Below, in pieces: positions 1-5,602 of a stretch of 7,141 nucleotides of DNA. The stretch's first letter is position 1; each line of letters starts with the position of its first letter. The DNA comes from JBFJWU01 sp041623475 [NCBI: bacterium] (lineage in GTDB: Bacteria; J088): assembly GCA_041623475.1 (NCBI GenBank), contig JBFJWU010000179.1, forward strand, positions 1 to 7,141. Direction: 5' to 3'. A model generated the notes under the pieces. That model did not search any database. It was not told the DNA's origin and saw only the letters and a list, made by a program, of their open reading frames with translations. The position numbers and the translations under genes are program-made.

Positions 1-183
1 AACGCAACGCATCTGGTTTTCGGCTCAGAAATCGACGGACTGGACAAGGACTGGCTGGATTCGGGTCGACCTGTCGTCGGCTTTCCGCAGTCAGAAAAAA
101 TTCGCAGCTACAACCTGGCGAGCGCAGTCCATTCGGCGATCATGGAATGGCTGCGGCAGGTCGAACAGGTCCAGCGTCGCTAG
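1..183 (+). CDS. trmL: SpoU/TrmL-like tRNA 2'-O-methyltransferase, C-terminal part (5' end outside window)
   Basis: Only the last 60 codons are in the window. They are open from base 1 and end at TAG 181-183. The fragment reads as the C-terminal knot of a SPOUT-superfamily RNA ribose methyltransferase. An FGSE motif followed by GL (residues 7-14 of the fragment) corresponds to the FG-E--GL loop of SpoU motif 2. RSYNLASAV (35-43) corresponds to the RS-NLS-AV block of motif 3, which forms the S-adenosylmethionine-binding trefoil knot. The protein stops soon after the final helix ending in LRQ, as in the compact TrmL enzymes. TrmL methylates the 2'-O of the wobble nucleotide (C34/U34) of tRNA-Leu in the cytoplasm. 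The TrmL assignment within SpoU is an inference from the short C-terminus and the motif wording. Another SpoU enzyme such as TrmH is possible, because the N-terminal half is not visible. It is the only + strand gene and converges on the outer-membrane gene at 190. Confidence 0.75.
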   Translation, partial: NATHLVFGSEIDGLDKDWLDSGRPVVGFPQSEKIRSYNLASAVHSAIMEWLRQVEQVQRR

Positions 184-189
184 CGTCCC

Positions 190-1512
190 TCAAGGCTCAA
201 AGTTATCAAGTCCAAGTGCCTCGTTTGCCGAATTGTCCGGCGCGGGTTTGTCGAGGATGTCCGACGGGATCGTTGCCGCGGCCTCTTCGTCGCTGGCAGC
301 TTCGGGAACCTTCTGTTCGCGCGACTGTTCAGTGCCGGGCTCCGGTTTGCCACGTTCAGGAGTGTCCTGAGCGGGGGTGGCTGGCTCCGCGACCGGTTGC
401 GGTTTCGCAGCTGGTTGCGGTGCGGGGTCCGGTGTTACGTCATCGTCTACAGGCAACGACACTGGTTCCGGTTCGGCATCGTTTAGATCCGCAGCCGGTG
501 TCGGTTCCGGGTCCGGCGTTTGGGCAGGCATCGTATCTGCTGATGCAGGCGCCACGACCGCACGGCGGGTATTGAGGGCTCCGCCAAACCTGTAACCTGC
601 ACTGGCAAATACGCGATAATCCGGAACGGCTGGGCCAAGACCGAATCGGTCACCAATAAACCCCTCGCCACCTGCGGTCACCCAGACATCGTCGCGGGCC
701 GCAAATCGAATTGCGGCAGATCCTGTGTGGACCAGTGGTCGATCGTCGAAGTTCGCTTCCGCTGCGACTTCGACCACGTATTCCAGGATTATCAGGGTCG
801 GCCCGGCGAGTAATTCCAGGCCGGCGACCCCTTCTGCCCATAGGTAATCCCGCATTGTCCACGCCATGCGTTCAATCGCCGATGGGTTCCTGGTTCCTTT
901 GAGGAAATTAATCGTCCGATCATAGATGAATTGCCCGCTGACGTGCAGCCTGGCCGGGAGTCCCGAGACGGCCTGTTCACCGAACAGGCTGAATGCCAAT
1001 CCGATGCCCGGCGTTGCAATATCTGAGATGGAACTTCGCCCGTCGACACCCTGGAAGAGGTCATACGTACCAAACACTGCAACGCTGCCGATCCCGTCGC
1101 CGTGCGCATATTTGGCAGAAAGGCGGACATCGCCAAAGCTGGAAATCTGGTCCTCGCCGACGCAGCCGGTGCAATCGGTCCGCAGTCCCGAAAGCTGAAT
1201 ACCCGTTTCGAACAACCCCAGGATTGGAACGAGCGCGGATAGATAGTAATCACCCTGGCCGACATCGGTTCCGGGCCCCAACAGTCCTTTGTCTTTGACC
1301 AAACCGAACCCGGCCGTCAGGTCGACTTTGCCGTTTGCGACCGTCCGCGCATATGTACTGTGAATGCCGCCTGAAAGGCCCCCATCCAATGCGGGTACCA
1401 GCCAGACCGGACCGCTGACGGGGTCAGATGCACGAGCGGTCCCGGTGGAAACCAACAGCGCAAGCAACGTCAGCACCGTTGTTGCCCTGATACTGGCGGG
1501 TGTCTGTTTCAA
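190..1512 (-). CDS. Secreted outer-membrane beta-barrel protein with long acidic, proline-rich C-terminal tail
   Basis: I do not recognise a named family. The 440-residue product starts with a Sec signal peptide: a K2/R9 n-region, a hydrophobic stretch at about 12-23, and a probable cleavage after ARA at residue 28. Residues about 35-309 alternate polar and hydrophobic residues with many Gly and aromatics, as expected of a transmembrane beta-barrel. The last strand ends in an aromatic (YRVFASAGYRF, 299-309), resembling the C-terminal beta-signal recognised by BAM. Residues 310-440 are low-complexity, rich in Pro, Ala, Glu and Asp, and probably disordered; no OmpA-type peptidoglycan-binding domain is seen there. 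C114 and C117 form a CxxC in what should be a loop. The start is TTG, 2 bases after the transaldolase stop. AGGA lies 12 bases upstream, which is rather far. Starting at the internal GTG (residue 13) would lose the basic n-region. It is the last gene of the four-gene run. The substrate or role is unknown. Confidence 0.8.
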   Translation of the reverse strand: MKQTPASIRATTVLTLLALLVSTGTARASDPVSGPVWLVPALDGGLSGGIHSTYARTVANGKVDLTAGFGLVKDKGLLGPGTDVGQGDYYLSALVPILGLFETGIQLSGLRTDCTGCVGEDQISSFGDVRLSAKYAHGDGIGSVAVFGTYDLFQGVDGRSSISDIATPGIGLAFSLFGEQAVSGLPARLHVSGQFIYDRTINFLKGTRNPSAIERMAWTMRDYLWAEGVAGLELLAGPTLIILEYVVEVAAEANFDDRPLVHTGSAAIRFAARDDVWVTAGGEGFIGDRFGLGPAVPDYRVFASAGYRFGGALNTRRAVVAPASADTMPAQTPDPEPTPAADLNDAEPEPVSLPVDDDVTPDPAPQPAAKPQPVAEPATPAQDTPERGKPEPGTEQSREQKVPEAASDEEAAATIPSDILDKPAPDNSANEALGLDNFEP

Positions 1513-1514
1513 GG

Positions 1515-2165
1515 TCAGGCGGGTTCCTGTGATGCGCGGTGATCTGCCAGGAATTTCTCTAACCCGATGTCGGTCAGCGGATGTTTAATCATTTGATCCA
1601 GTACGGACGGGGGCAACGTTGAGCAATCTGCGCCCTCGATCGCCGCCTGGATGACATGCTGGGGATGACGCAGGCTCGCCGCAAGGATTTCGGTCCCGTA
1701 TCCATAGTTGTCAAAGATGACCCGGATTTCCCGGATAATCTGCATCCCGTCATGGCCAATGTCATCCAGGCGTCCGACAAACGGACTGACGAACGCGGCG
1801 CCAGCCTTTGCTGCCAAAAGGGCCTGCAACGGTTGGAAAATCAGAGTGACATTGACGCGGATCCCATCGTCTGAAAACGCTTTGCAGGCTTTCAGCCCAT
1901 CGGCGGTCATGGGAACTTTAATGACAATATTCGGGTGGATTGCTGCCAGTTCCCGGCCCTCGGGAATCATTTCGTCGGCATCCGTTGCTACCACTTCGCC
2001 GCTGATCGGGCCATTGACCAGGTTCGCGATTTCGGTCAAGACGTCTTCGCGGGAGCGCCCGGATTTGGCTACCAGGCTGGGATTTGTCGTGACCCCATCG
2101 ACCAGGCCGCTGGCGGCGAATCGCCGGATTTCATCCGTGTCGGCGGTGTCCAGGAAAATCTTCAT
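1515..2165 (-). CDS. tal: Transaldolase, small (TalC/MipB-type) subfamily
   Basis: This 216-residue protein matches the short transaldolase/fructose-6-phosphate aldolase class (about 210-230 residues). The family transfers dihydroxyacetone units between sugar phosphates in the non-oxidative pentose phosphate pathway, in the cytosol. Visible motifs are FLDTAD with D6, GVTTNPSL (24-31), the Schiff-base lysine K83 in [14 protein letters not shown] (105-110), and SPFVGRLDD (127-135) with R132. E57 in SGEVV and F129 occupy the positions where E. coli fructose-6-phosphate aldolase FsaA has Gln59 and Tyr131. By established comparison, Glu and Phe there favour transaldolase over free aldolase activity, though biochemistry would decide. 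The ATG start has AAGGGA at 2175-2180, 9 bases upstream and overlapping the end of the preceding gene. The gene starts 4 bases after the upstream outer-membrane gene and ends 2 bases before the next one, so it is very probably cotranscribed with both. Confidence 0.95.
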   Translation of the reverse strand: MKIFLDTADTDEIRRFAASGLVDGVTTNPSLVAKSGRSREDVLTEIANLVNGPISGEVVATDADEMIPEGRELAAIHPNIVIKVPMTADGLKACKAFSDDGIRVNVTLIFQPLQALLAAKAGAAFVSPFVGRLDDIGHDGMQIIREIRVIFDNYGYGTEILAASLRHPQHVIQAAIEGADCSTLPPSVLDQMIKHPLTDIGLEKFLADHRASQEPA

Positions 2166-2169
2166 CTAT

Positions 2170-2925
2170 TCAAGTCCCTTCGTCTGTTTCATCAGATCCG
2201 TGCGGCGCTAGCAGGATACCAATGGTTCCCGTAATTGTATCCTCGTGAAAATTCTGTCCTTCAATACTGAAGAATACCAATGGCGTAATAAAGTAATCCA
2301 CTCCGACGACCAGGCCAGCAGGGAAAACCTCCTGGACGTCGTCCAGTCCCGGGTCCAGATCCGATGGAATGAAATCCTGAAGCACTTTGTTCCGGTTCCA
2401 GATGACACCGCCATACAGATTCCATGTATCAAACGCCCGGGACAGAATCAGTTCTGCGTGGTACTGCCTGGTCCGAAGTGAATCGTCGACGCGGGTCCCT
2501 CGTGGTGAAATGGTGCCAGGGGTGTCGCCTTCGTTTCTAATGAACAGGGCGCCACCGCCGATCGCGACGTTTATTTCGAACCGTTCCTGGAGGATGGGGT
2601 AGAATCGGAGGTCAACGCCACCACCTACGCCCATATTTCCGCGAAATTTCGTGCGAGACCTGCGAGCGTCGGCAGCCATTAACGTGCCGCCAAACTCAAG
2701 CCAATCAACGGGGATCAAACTCAGGCGCGAAACGATCTGCAGCCGTTGCAGGTCATCCCGTTCACTGGCTCGATTGTCCAAAGCCAGGCTCGAATATCCC
2801 AGGCCGACAGATGCCCGCATACTGAACGCCGGCGATGGGGCACCGGGGAGTCCGATCGCGGCCGCACCGGCGTGTACCGGGCTCAACAAGACCATTGGTG
2901 CCGCAAGCAGCAGCAGGCGGAACAT
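2170..2925 (-). CDS. Outer-membrane beta-barrel protein, 251 aa
   Basis: No named family was recognised. From the ATG, the product begins with a short signal peptide: R3, then a hydrophobic run of Leu/Ala/Val to about residue 17, with probable cleavage after VHA at 19. The mature part is made of alternating amphipathic stretches typical of an 8- to 12-strand barrel. Examples are SMRASVGLGYSSLAL, GVGGGVDLRFYPI and FEINVAIGGGALFI. Towards the end come GLVVGVDYFI, VFFSIEGQNF and TGTIGILLAP, the last probably the closing strand, before a short acidic tail. This resembles generic OmpW/OMP_b-brl-like small barrels, but I cannot assign a family. The ATG overlaps the TGA of the PilZ gene by one base (TGATG), which suggests translational coupling. 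A TTG one codon earlier (2926-2928) is possible but less likely. Only a weak AGG precedes the start. The transaldolase gene follows after 4 bases. Confidence 0.8.
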   Translation of the reverse strand: MFRLLLLAAPMVLLSPVHAGAAAIGLPGAPSPAFSMRASVGLGYSSLALDNRASERDDLQRLQIVSRLSLIPVDWLEFGGTLMAADARRSRTKFRGNMGVGGGVDLRFYPILQERFEINVAIGGGALFIRNEGDTPGTISPRGTRVDDSLRTRQYHAELILSRAFDTWNLYGGVIWNRNKVLQDFIPSDLDPGLDDVQEVFPAGLVVGVDYFITPLVFFSIEGQNFHEDTITGTIGILLAPHGSDETDEGT

Positions 2926-3260
2926 CAACGGGCCTGGAAGTAGTTCTCGACGACCGTAATAAATCGTTCTGAAATGTATTTGAGTTCTACCCCGACCTCA
3001 AACAAATCGTCGTCAGAGGCGGACGGCGCACATCGCTTGATTTCGCCAAAGGCCTCGACAACGTCGCCCTCCAGGTTGAGCGAAAGGCGAATAGTGCTGC
3101 CCTCGTCCATGGGCCGGGGAAGTTCCAGTAAAAGGCCGCGAACGCTCATATCGACTGTCAGGGCGACCCCTTCATCGTCTTTGATATTGTCGATATTGAA
3201 GTGGTCGTAGGAAACCAGAAGCTTTCGGTCAACGCGCTTGAATCGGCGATGTTCGGTCAT
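2925..3260 (-). CDS. PilZ-domain protein, probable c-di-GMP receptor
   Basis: A single-domain protein of 111 residues. Both halves of the PilZ c-di-GMP signature are present. The first is R5xxxR9 in the N-terminal EHRRFKR segment. The second is the D37-x-S39-x-x-G42 motif within VDMSVRGLLLEL. They are followed by beta-strand-like segments (TIRLSLNL, VVEAFGEI, FEVGVELKYI) and a C-terminal amphipathic helix (SERFITVVENYF). PilZ proteins bind cyclic di-GMP and relay it to motility, exopolysaccharide or other envelope outputs. With all signature residues intact, ligand binding is likely; the target is unknown. The ATG start has AGGA at 3270-3273, 9 bases upstream. It is the first gene of the run to 190 and overlaps the following outer-membrane gene by one base. 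That position makes an envelope-linked role attractive, but this is inference from context only. Confidence 0.9.
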   Translation of the reverse strand: MTEHRRFKRVDRKLLVSYDHFNIDNIKDDEGVALTVDMSVRGLLLELPRPMDEGSTIRLSLNLEGDVVEAFGEIKRCAPSASDDDLFEVGVELKYISERFITVVENYFQAR

Positions 3261-3356
3261 CGTGGCCTGTCCTGGTCGGGGTCGTACGGAACTGGCTCTT
3301 ATGATAATCGAACGCCGGCCAGATCGTCGACCGGTTGTCCTTGAGAATACGGATAG
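3261..3356. other. Intergenic gap upstream of the PilZ gene
   Basis: Ninety-six bases separate the lipid kinase gene from the PilZ gene. I see the PilZ ribosome-binding site (AGGA, 3270-3273) but no convincing promoter. An AT-rich patch on the minus strand (TTATCATAAG, around 3299-3308) could hold a -10 element, but no good -35 lies 16-18 bases before it. No stem followed by a T-run is present, so readthrough from the kinase transcript is possible. Confidence 0.4.
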
Positions 3357-4295
3357 TCAGACCTTCAGGCGAATGATACCCGGCAGAATCTCGAACGTTG
3401 CAGGCAGTCGCCCGGGGGCTTCGCCGTCGACATCCAGCAGAACTTCGACGTCGCTTTCTGCCCTCAGGGCCGAGCAGCGAAACGCTTCGATTTTGTCCTG
3501 TCCAATATGCGTCCCGCGATACAAATGCAGCATATTGCGAATGACACCAGGCAGCGATATGTCGCCAAGAATTACGACATCAAAAAGACCGTCGTCGATC
3601 CGGGCATTGGGCGTAAACTTCATCCCTCCGCCGGCAAACTGACCATTGCCGACGGCGACGAGACGAACAGTCCGCTCAAGGCTCGGATCGTTGTCAAGTG
3701 TCAGGCGCACCATCTGGTTCCGGTAGGTTGCCAGGGTTTGGACAGTGGCCCACAGGAACGCAGCTGTACCGCCCAGATAACGCCCGAGACTGGATGCGTT
3801 GACCCGCATGTCGACGGCGCCACCCATACCAAAGCTGGCAAGGTTGTCAAAATAGCGGACTTTCTGGCTGCCGTCGTGAGCCGTATACGTTAATTTGCCA
3901 AGATCCATTGGGCGCGCCGTGCCGTTTGCCAGTGCCTGTATGTCACCCGCCAGGGATCGGGACTCACTTACGGTCCGGCGAAAATCATTGCCGGTACCAC
4001 GCATCACGAATGACAGGCACGCTTCCGGTTGAATCGGGCGGTCGTCGCGGATAAATCCGTTAACGACTTCATTCAACGTACCGTCGCCACCAACGGCAAT
4101 GATCCAGGTTCGGCCCTCGTCCAGACCCCGGGCGGTCAGTTCCGTCGCTGCACCCTGCCTGTCCGTCATCCACGCATCGATGGGCCCGATTGCCTGTTCA
4201 ATCCGGTTCTGGATTCTTTGCCAGTTGCGCCCGGTCCTGCCACTTCGTGACTGCGGGTTGACGATTGCGAGCGGCTTCGCGCCGGGGCCTGACAC
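3357..4295 (-). CDS. Diacylglycerol/lipid kinase family protein (DAGK catalytic domain)
   Basis: The 312-residue length fits the bacterial DgkB/YegS/YtlR family, soluble or peripheral kinases that phosphorylate lipid alcohols such as diacylglycerol using ATP. The N-terminal NPQSRSG (13-19) is the family's first nucleotide-loop motif. GGDGTLNEVVNG (69-80) is the diagnostic phosphate-binding GGDGT motif. GTGNDF (100-105) is the second glycine loop. The C-terminal domain has GNGQFAGGGM (216-225), a DDG at 234-236, and DGE at 290-292; E292 corresponds to the Glu regarded as catalytic base in DgkB-type enzymes. No transmembrane segment or signal peptide is seen. The substrate cannot be told from sequence: diacylglycerol, undecaprenol-like and sphingoid lipids are all used in this superfamily. 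Translation appears to start at GTG, 2 bases after the lipoprotein stop. The upstream sequence is GC-rich with no clear Shine-Dalgarno, so coupling to the lipoprotein gene is likely. Confidence 0.92.
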   Translation of the reverse strand: MSGPGAKPLAIVNPQSRSGRTGRNWQRIQNRIEQAIGPIDAWMTDRQGAATELTARGLDEGRTWIIAVGGDGTLNEVVNGFIRDDRPIQPEACLSFVMRGTGNDFRRTVSESRSLAGDIQALANGTARPMDLGKLTYTAHDGSQKVRYFDNLASFGMGGAVDMRVNASSLGRYLGGTAAFLWATVQTLATYRNQMVRLTLDNDPSLERTVRLVAVGNGQFAGGGMKFTPNARIDDGLFDVVILGDISLPGVIRNMLHLYRGTHIGQDKIEAFRCSALRAESDVEVLLDVDGEAPGRLPATFEILPGIIRLKV

Positions 4296-4297
4296 GT

Positions 4298-4501
4298 TCA
4301 GGGGGCCCGTCCCATATCGTCGGCCTGGTTATCTGACATTTTCGTGCGAACCTCGTGGCCAGCTTCCGTTGCCAGGAGCGCGGCGATATCGCCGGGAATC
4401 AATTGCTTGGTCAGGCGGTCGACAAACTTGGTGACCACCTGCGTGCATCCAAACAGAACAGACGTGGCCAGAACAACAACCACTATGCGGTGAACAGACA
4501 T
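4298..4501 (-). CDS. Small predicted lipoprotein, 67 aa
   Basis: No family was recognised. The N-terminus is a lipoprotein signal: R5, a hydrophobic Ile/Val/Leu stretch (6-17), and the lipobox LFGC with the acylated cysteine at C19. The mature part is only 49 residues. It begins TQVVTKFVDRLTKQ, which could be an amphipathic helix, and ends in a charged, probably flexible segment. Residue 20 is Thr rather than Asp, so by the E. coli +2 rule it would go to the outer membrane; that rule may not hold in this organism. The case for a real gene is the lipobox, a strong AAAGGA at 4510-4515 spaced 8 bases from ATG, a plausible promoter further upstream, and a 2-base gap to the lipid kinase gene. It could be a small envelope partner or anchor for that pathway, but that is speculation. 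Confidence 0.75.
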   Translation of the reverse strand: MSVHRIVVVVLATSVLFGCTQVVTKFVDRLTKQLIPGDIAALLATEAGHEVRTKMSDNQADDMGRAP

Positions 4502-4509
4502 AACGCCAA

Positions 4510-4515
4510 TCCTTT
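4510..4515 (-). promoter_or_regulatory. Ribosome-binding site of the small lipoprotein gene
   Basis: AAAGGA on the minus strand lies 8 bases before the ATG. It is among the best-placed Shine-Dalgarno sites in the window and supports this short gene as real. Confidence 0.7.
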
Positions 4516-4534
4516 CATCCCGCGGAGATAGTGA

Positions 4535-4564
4535 ATTCTAGACCAGGAATGACCTGTCGTACAA
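4535..4564 (-). promoter_or_regulatory. Candidate sigma70-type promoter for the lipoprotein-lipid kinase pair
   Basis: Read on the minus strand, TTGTAC (4559-4564) and TAGAAT (4535-4540) are separated by 18 bases. The -10 differs from TATAAT at one position; the -35 keeps only the TTG half. Transcription would begin near 4528, leaving a leader of about 27 bases that contains the AAAGGA ribosome-binding site. Spacing and placement are good, but this is a consensus match by eye. Confidence 0.45.
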
Positions 4565-4589
4565 GCCGGGCGGGGATCCGCGATTTTCT

Positions 4590-4628
4590 TGCTGGTCCAG
4601 CACGGGTTCGGCCGATCCCGACCGGACC
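4590..4628. repeat. Two adjacent inverted repeats in the gap after the SDR gene
   Basis: 4590-4602 is a perfect 6-base inverted repeat around one base (TGCTGG-T-CCAGCA). 4605-4628 can fold as a 9-position stem with one mismatch and one G-T pair around a 6-base loop. They lie between the epimerase-like gene and the promoter candidate at 4535-4564. Neither is followed by a T-run on the minus strand, so they are not standard intrinsic terminators. They could be a rho-dependent 3' end structure, an operator, or chance in GC-rich DNA. Confidence 0.3.
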
Positions 4629-4642
4629 GTTGGGTCGTGTCT

Positions 4643-5584
4643 TCAGAGAATCTTATTCAGTAACGCTTCAATAGAAGGGACATGGAACTGAAAGCCCGCC
4701 TGTTTGAGCTTCTCCGGAAGCGCTTTGCAACTGGGCAATAGCAACGCGTCAGCGGCCTCACCCAATACGGCCCGCAGGGCAAATGCCGGAGCCGGCAAGA
4801 ATGCCGGACGGCCTAATCGGCGGGCCGCCTGCCGTGTCAGTTCGACCTGGCGCACGGGCCCGGGCGCGACCATGTTCCACGGGCCATCCAGATGTTCGCT
4901 ATCAATCAGAAACACCATCGCCGCCGCAAGATCGTCGGCATCGATCCATGCCCACCATTGCTGACCGTCGCCAAGCGGGCCACCGGCACCCAGTTTGATC
5001 GGCAGGAGCATTTTCTGCCAGGCGGGCGCATCGGCGGCAAGGACAAGGCCGATCCTGACAACGGCCTGTCGAGGTGCCCCGTCCAATTCCAGGACTTTAG
5101 CTGCCTCGGCTTCCCACTGGACACATACCCGGGACAGGAAGAAATCGGGATCAGGTCCCAATGATTCCGTAGCCTCGCGCTCGCCGGTGTCACCGTAGTA
5201 CCCGGTCGCCGACGCCTGGATCCAGACGGGCGGTTTAACTTCAGCCTTTTTGAATCCGTTGACCAGGGCCCGTGTCGCGTTGACGCGACTGTCGAGAATT
5301 TTGTCCTTCAGTCGGCCATTCATTCGACCTTCGCCGATGGACGCTCCGGCCAGGTTAACGATTGCGGACGCGCCGTCCAATGCAGTAGCAACTATTTGTA
5401 TTTCTGCAGGATTGCCGCCCGCTGCTGCGGTCGGATTCCAAACGAAAGACTCGATATCGGACGGTCTCGGGGCACCTGCTGATGTTGTCAGGATTCGAAC
5501 CTGGTCTCCGCGTTTCTGGAGCGCCTGGATCAAGTGGGTGCCAACAATGCCCGACGCACCGGCGATCGTAATGATTTCAGGCAT
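4643..5584 (-). CDS. TIGR01777-family NAD(P)-dependent epimerase-like protein (SDR39U1/YfcH type)
   Basis: This 313-residue protein is an atypical/extended short-chain dehydrogenase. It has a Rossmann nucleotide-binding motif at the N-terminus, GASGIVG (9-15, GxxGxxG). NLAGASIGEGR (77-87) is followed by a conserved SRV-ATR segment (99-105). The active-site region is SATGYYGDTGE (125-135). The C-terminus (from about 263) carries the DUF1731-like region with LGEAADALLLPS and the closing LKQAGFQF pattern, which marks the TIGR01777 group represented by E. coli YfcH and human SDR39U1. The family is widespread, but its physiological substrate is not established, so no reaction is assigned. The YxxxK catalytic pair typical of classical SDRs is not evident. 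The ATG start lies 18 bases after the phosphohexomutase stop without a clear Shine-Dalgarno, so cotranscription and coupled translation with that gene are likely. Confidence 0.92.
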   Translation of the reverse strand: MPEIITIAGASGIVGTHLIQALQKRGDQVRILTTSAGAPRPSDIESFVWNPTAAAGGNPAEIQIVATALDGASAIVNLAGASIGEGRMNGRLKDKILDSRVNATRALVNGFKKAEVKPPVWIQASATGYYGDTGEREATESLGPDPDFFLSRVCVQWEAEAAKVLELDGAPRQAVVRIGLVLAADAPAWQKMLLPIKLGAGGPLGDGQQWWAWIDADDLAAAMVFLIDSEHLDGPWNMVAPGPVRQVELTRQAARRLGRPAFLPAPAFALRAVLGEAADALLLPSCKALPEKLKQAGFQFHVPSIEALLNKIL

Positions 5585-5602
5585 CGATGGTTTCTGGTTC
5601 GG

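Noticed and set aside
377-560. Apparent nucleotide repetition suggesting a tandem repeat
   Set aside because: The similarity comes from biased Pro/Ala/Glu/Asp codons in the low-complexity tail. No unit of constant length recurs.
147-575. A + strand open frame of 142 codons over the end of the outer-membrane gene
   Set aside because: It is a shadow of the proline-rich tail coded on the minus strand. It has no recognisable motif, and it overlaps the end of the methyltransferase gene.
792-1265. A 157-codon minus-strand frame inside the outer-membrane gene
   Set aside because: It lies entirely within the better supported 440-residue frame, which has a signal peptide and barrel pattern. The shadow has neither.
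2926-2928. TTG as start of the second outer-membrane gene
   Set aside because: The adjacent ATG overlaps the PilZ stop in the common TGATG arrangement. The TTG would add only one residue.
3299-3338. A possible promoter and a small CCGG-based stem in the gap before the PilZ gene
   Set aside because: The -10-like TATCAT has no matching -35, and the short stem includes a G-T pair and lacks a T-run.
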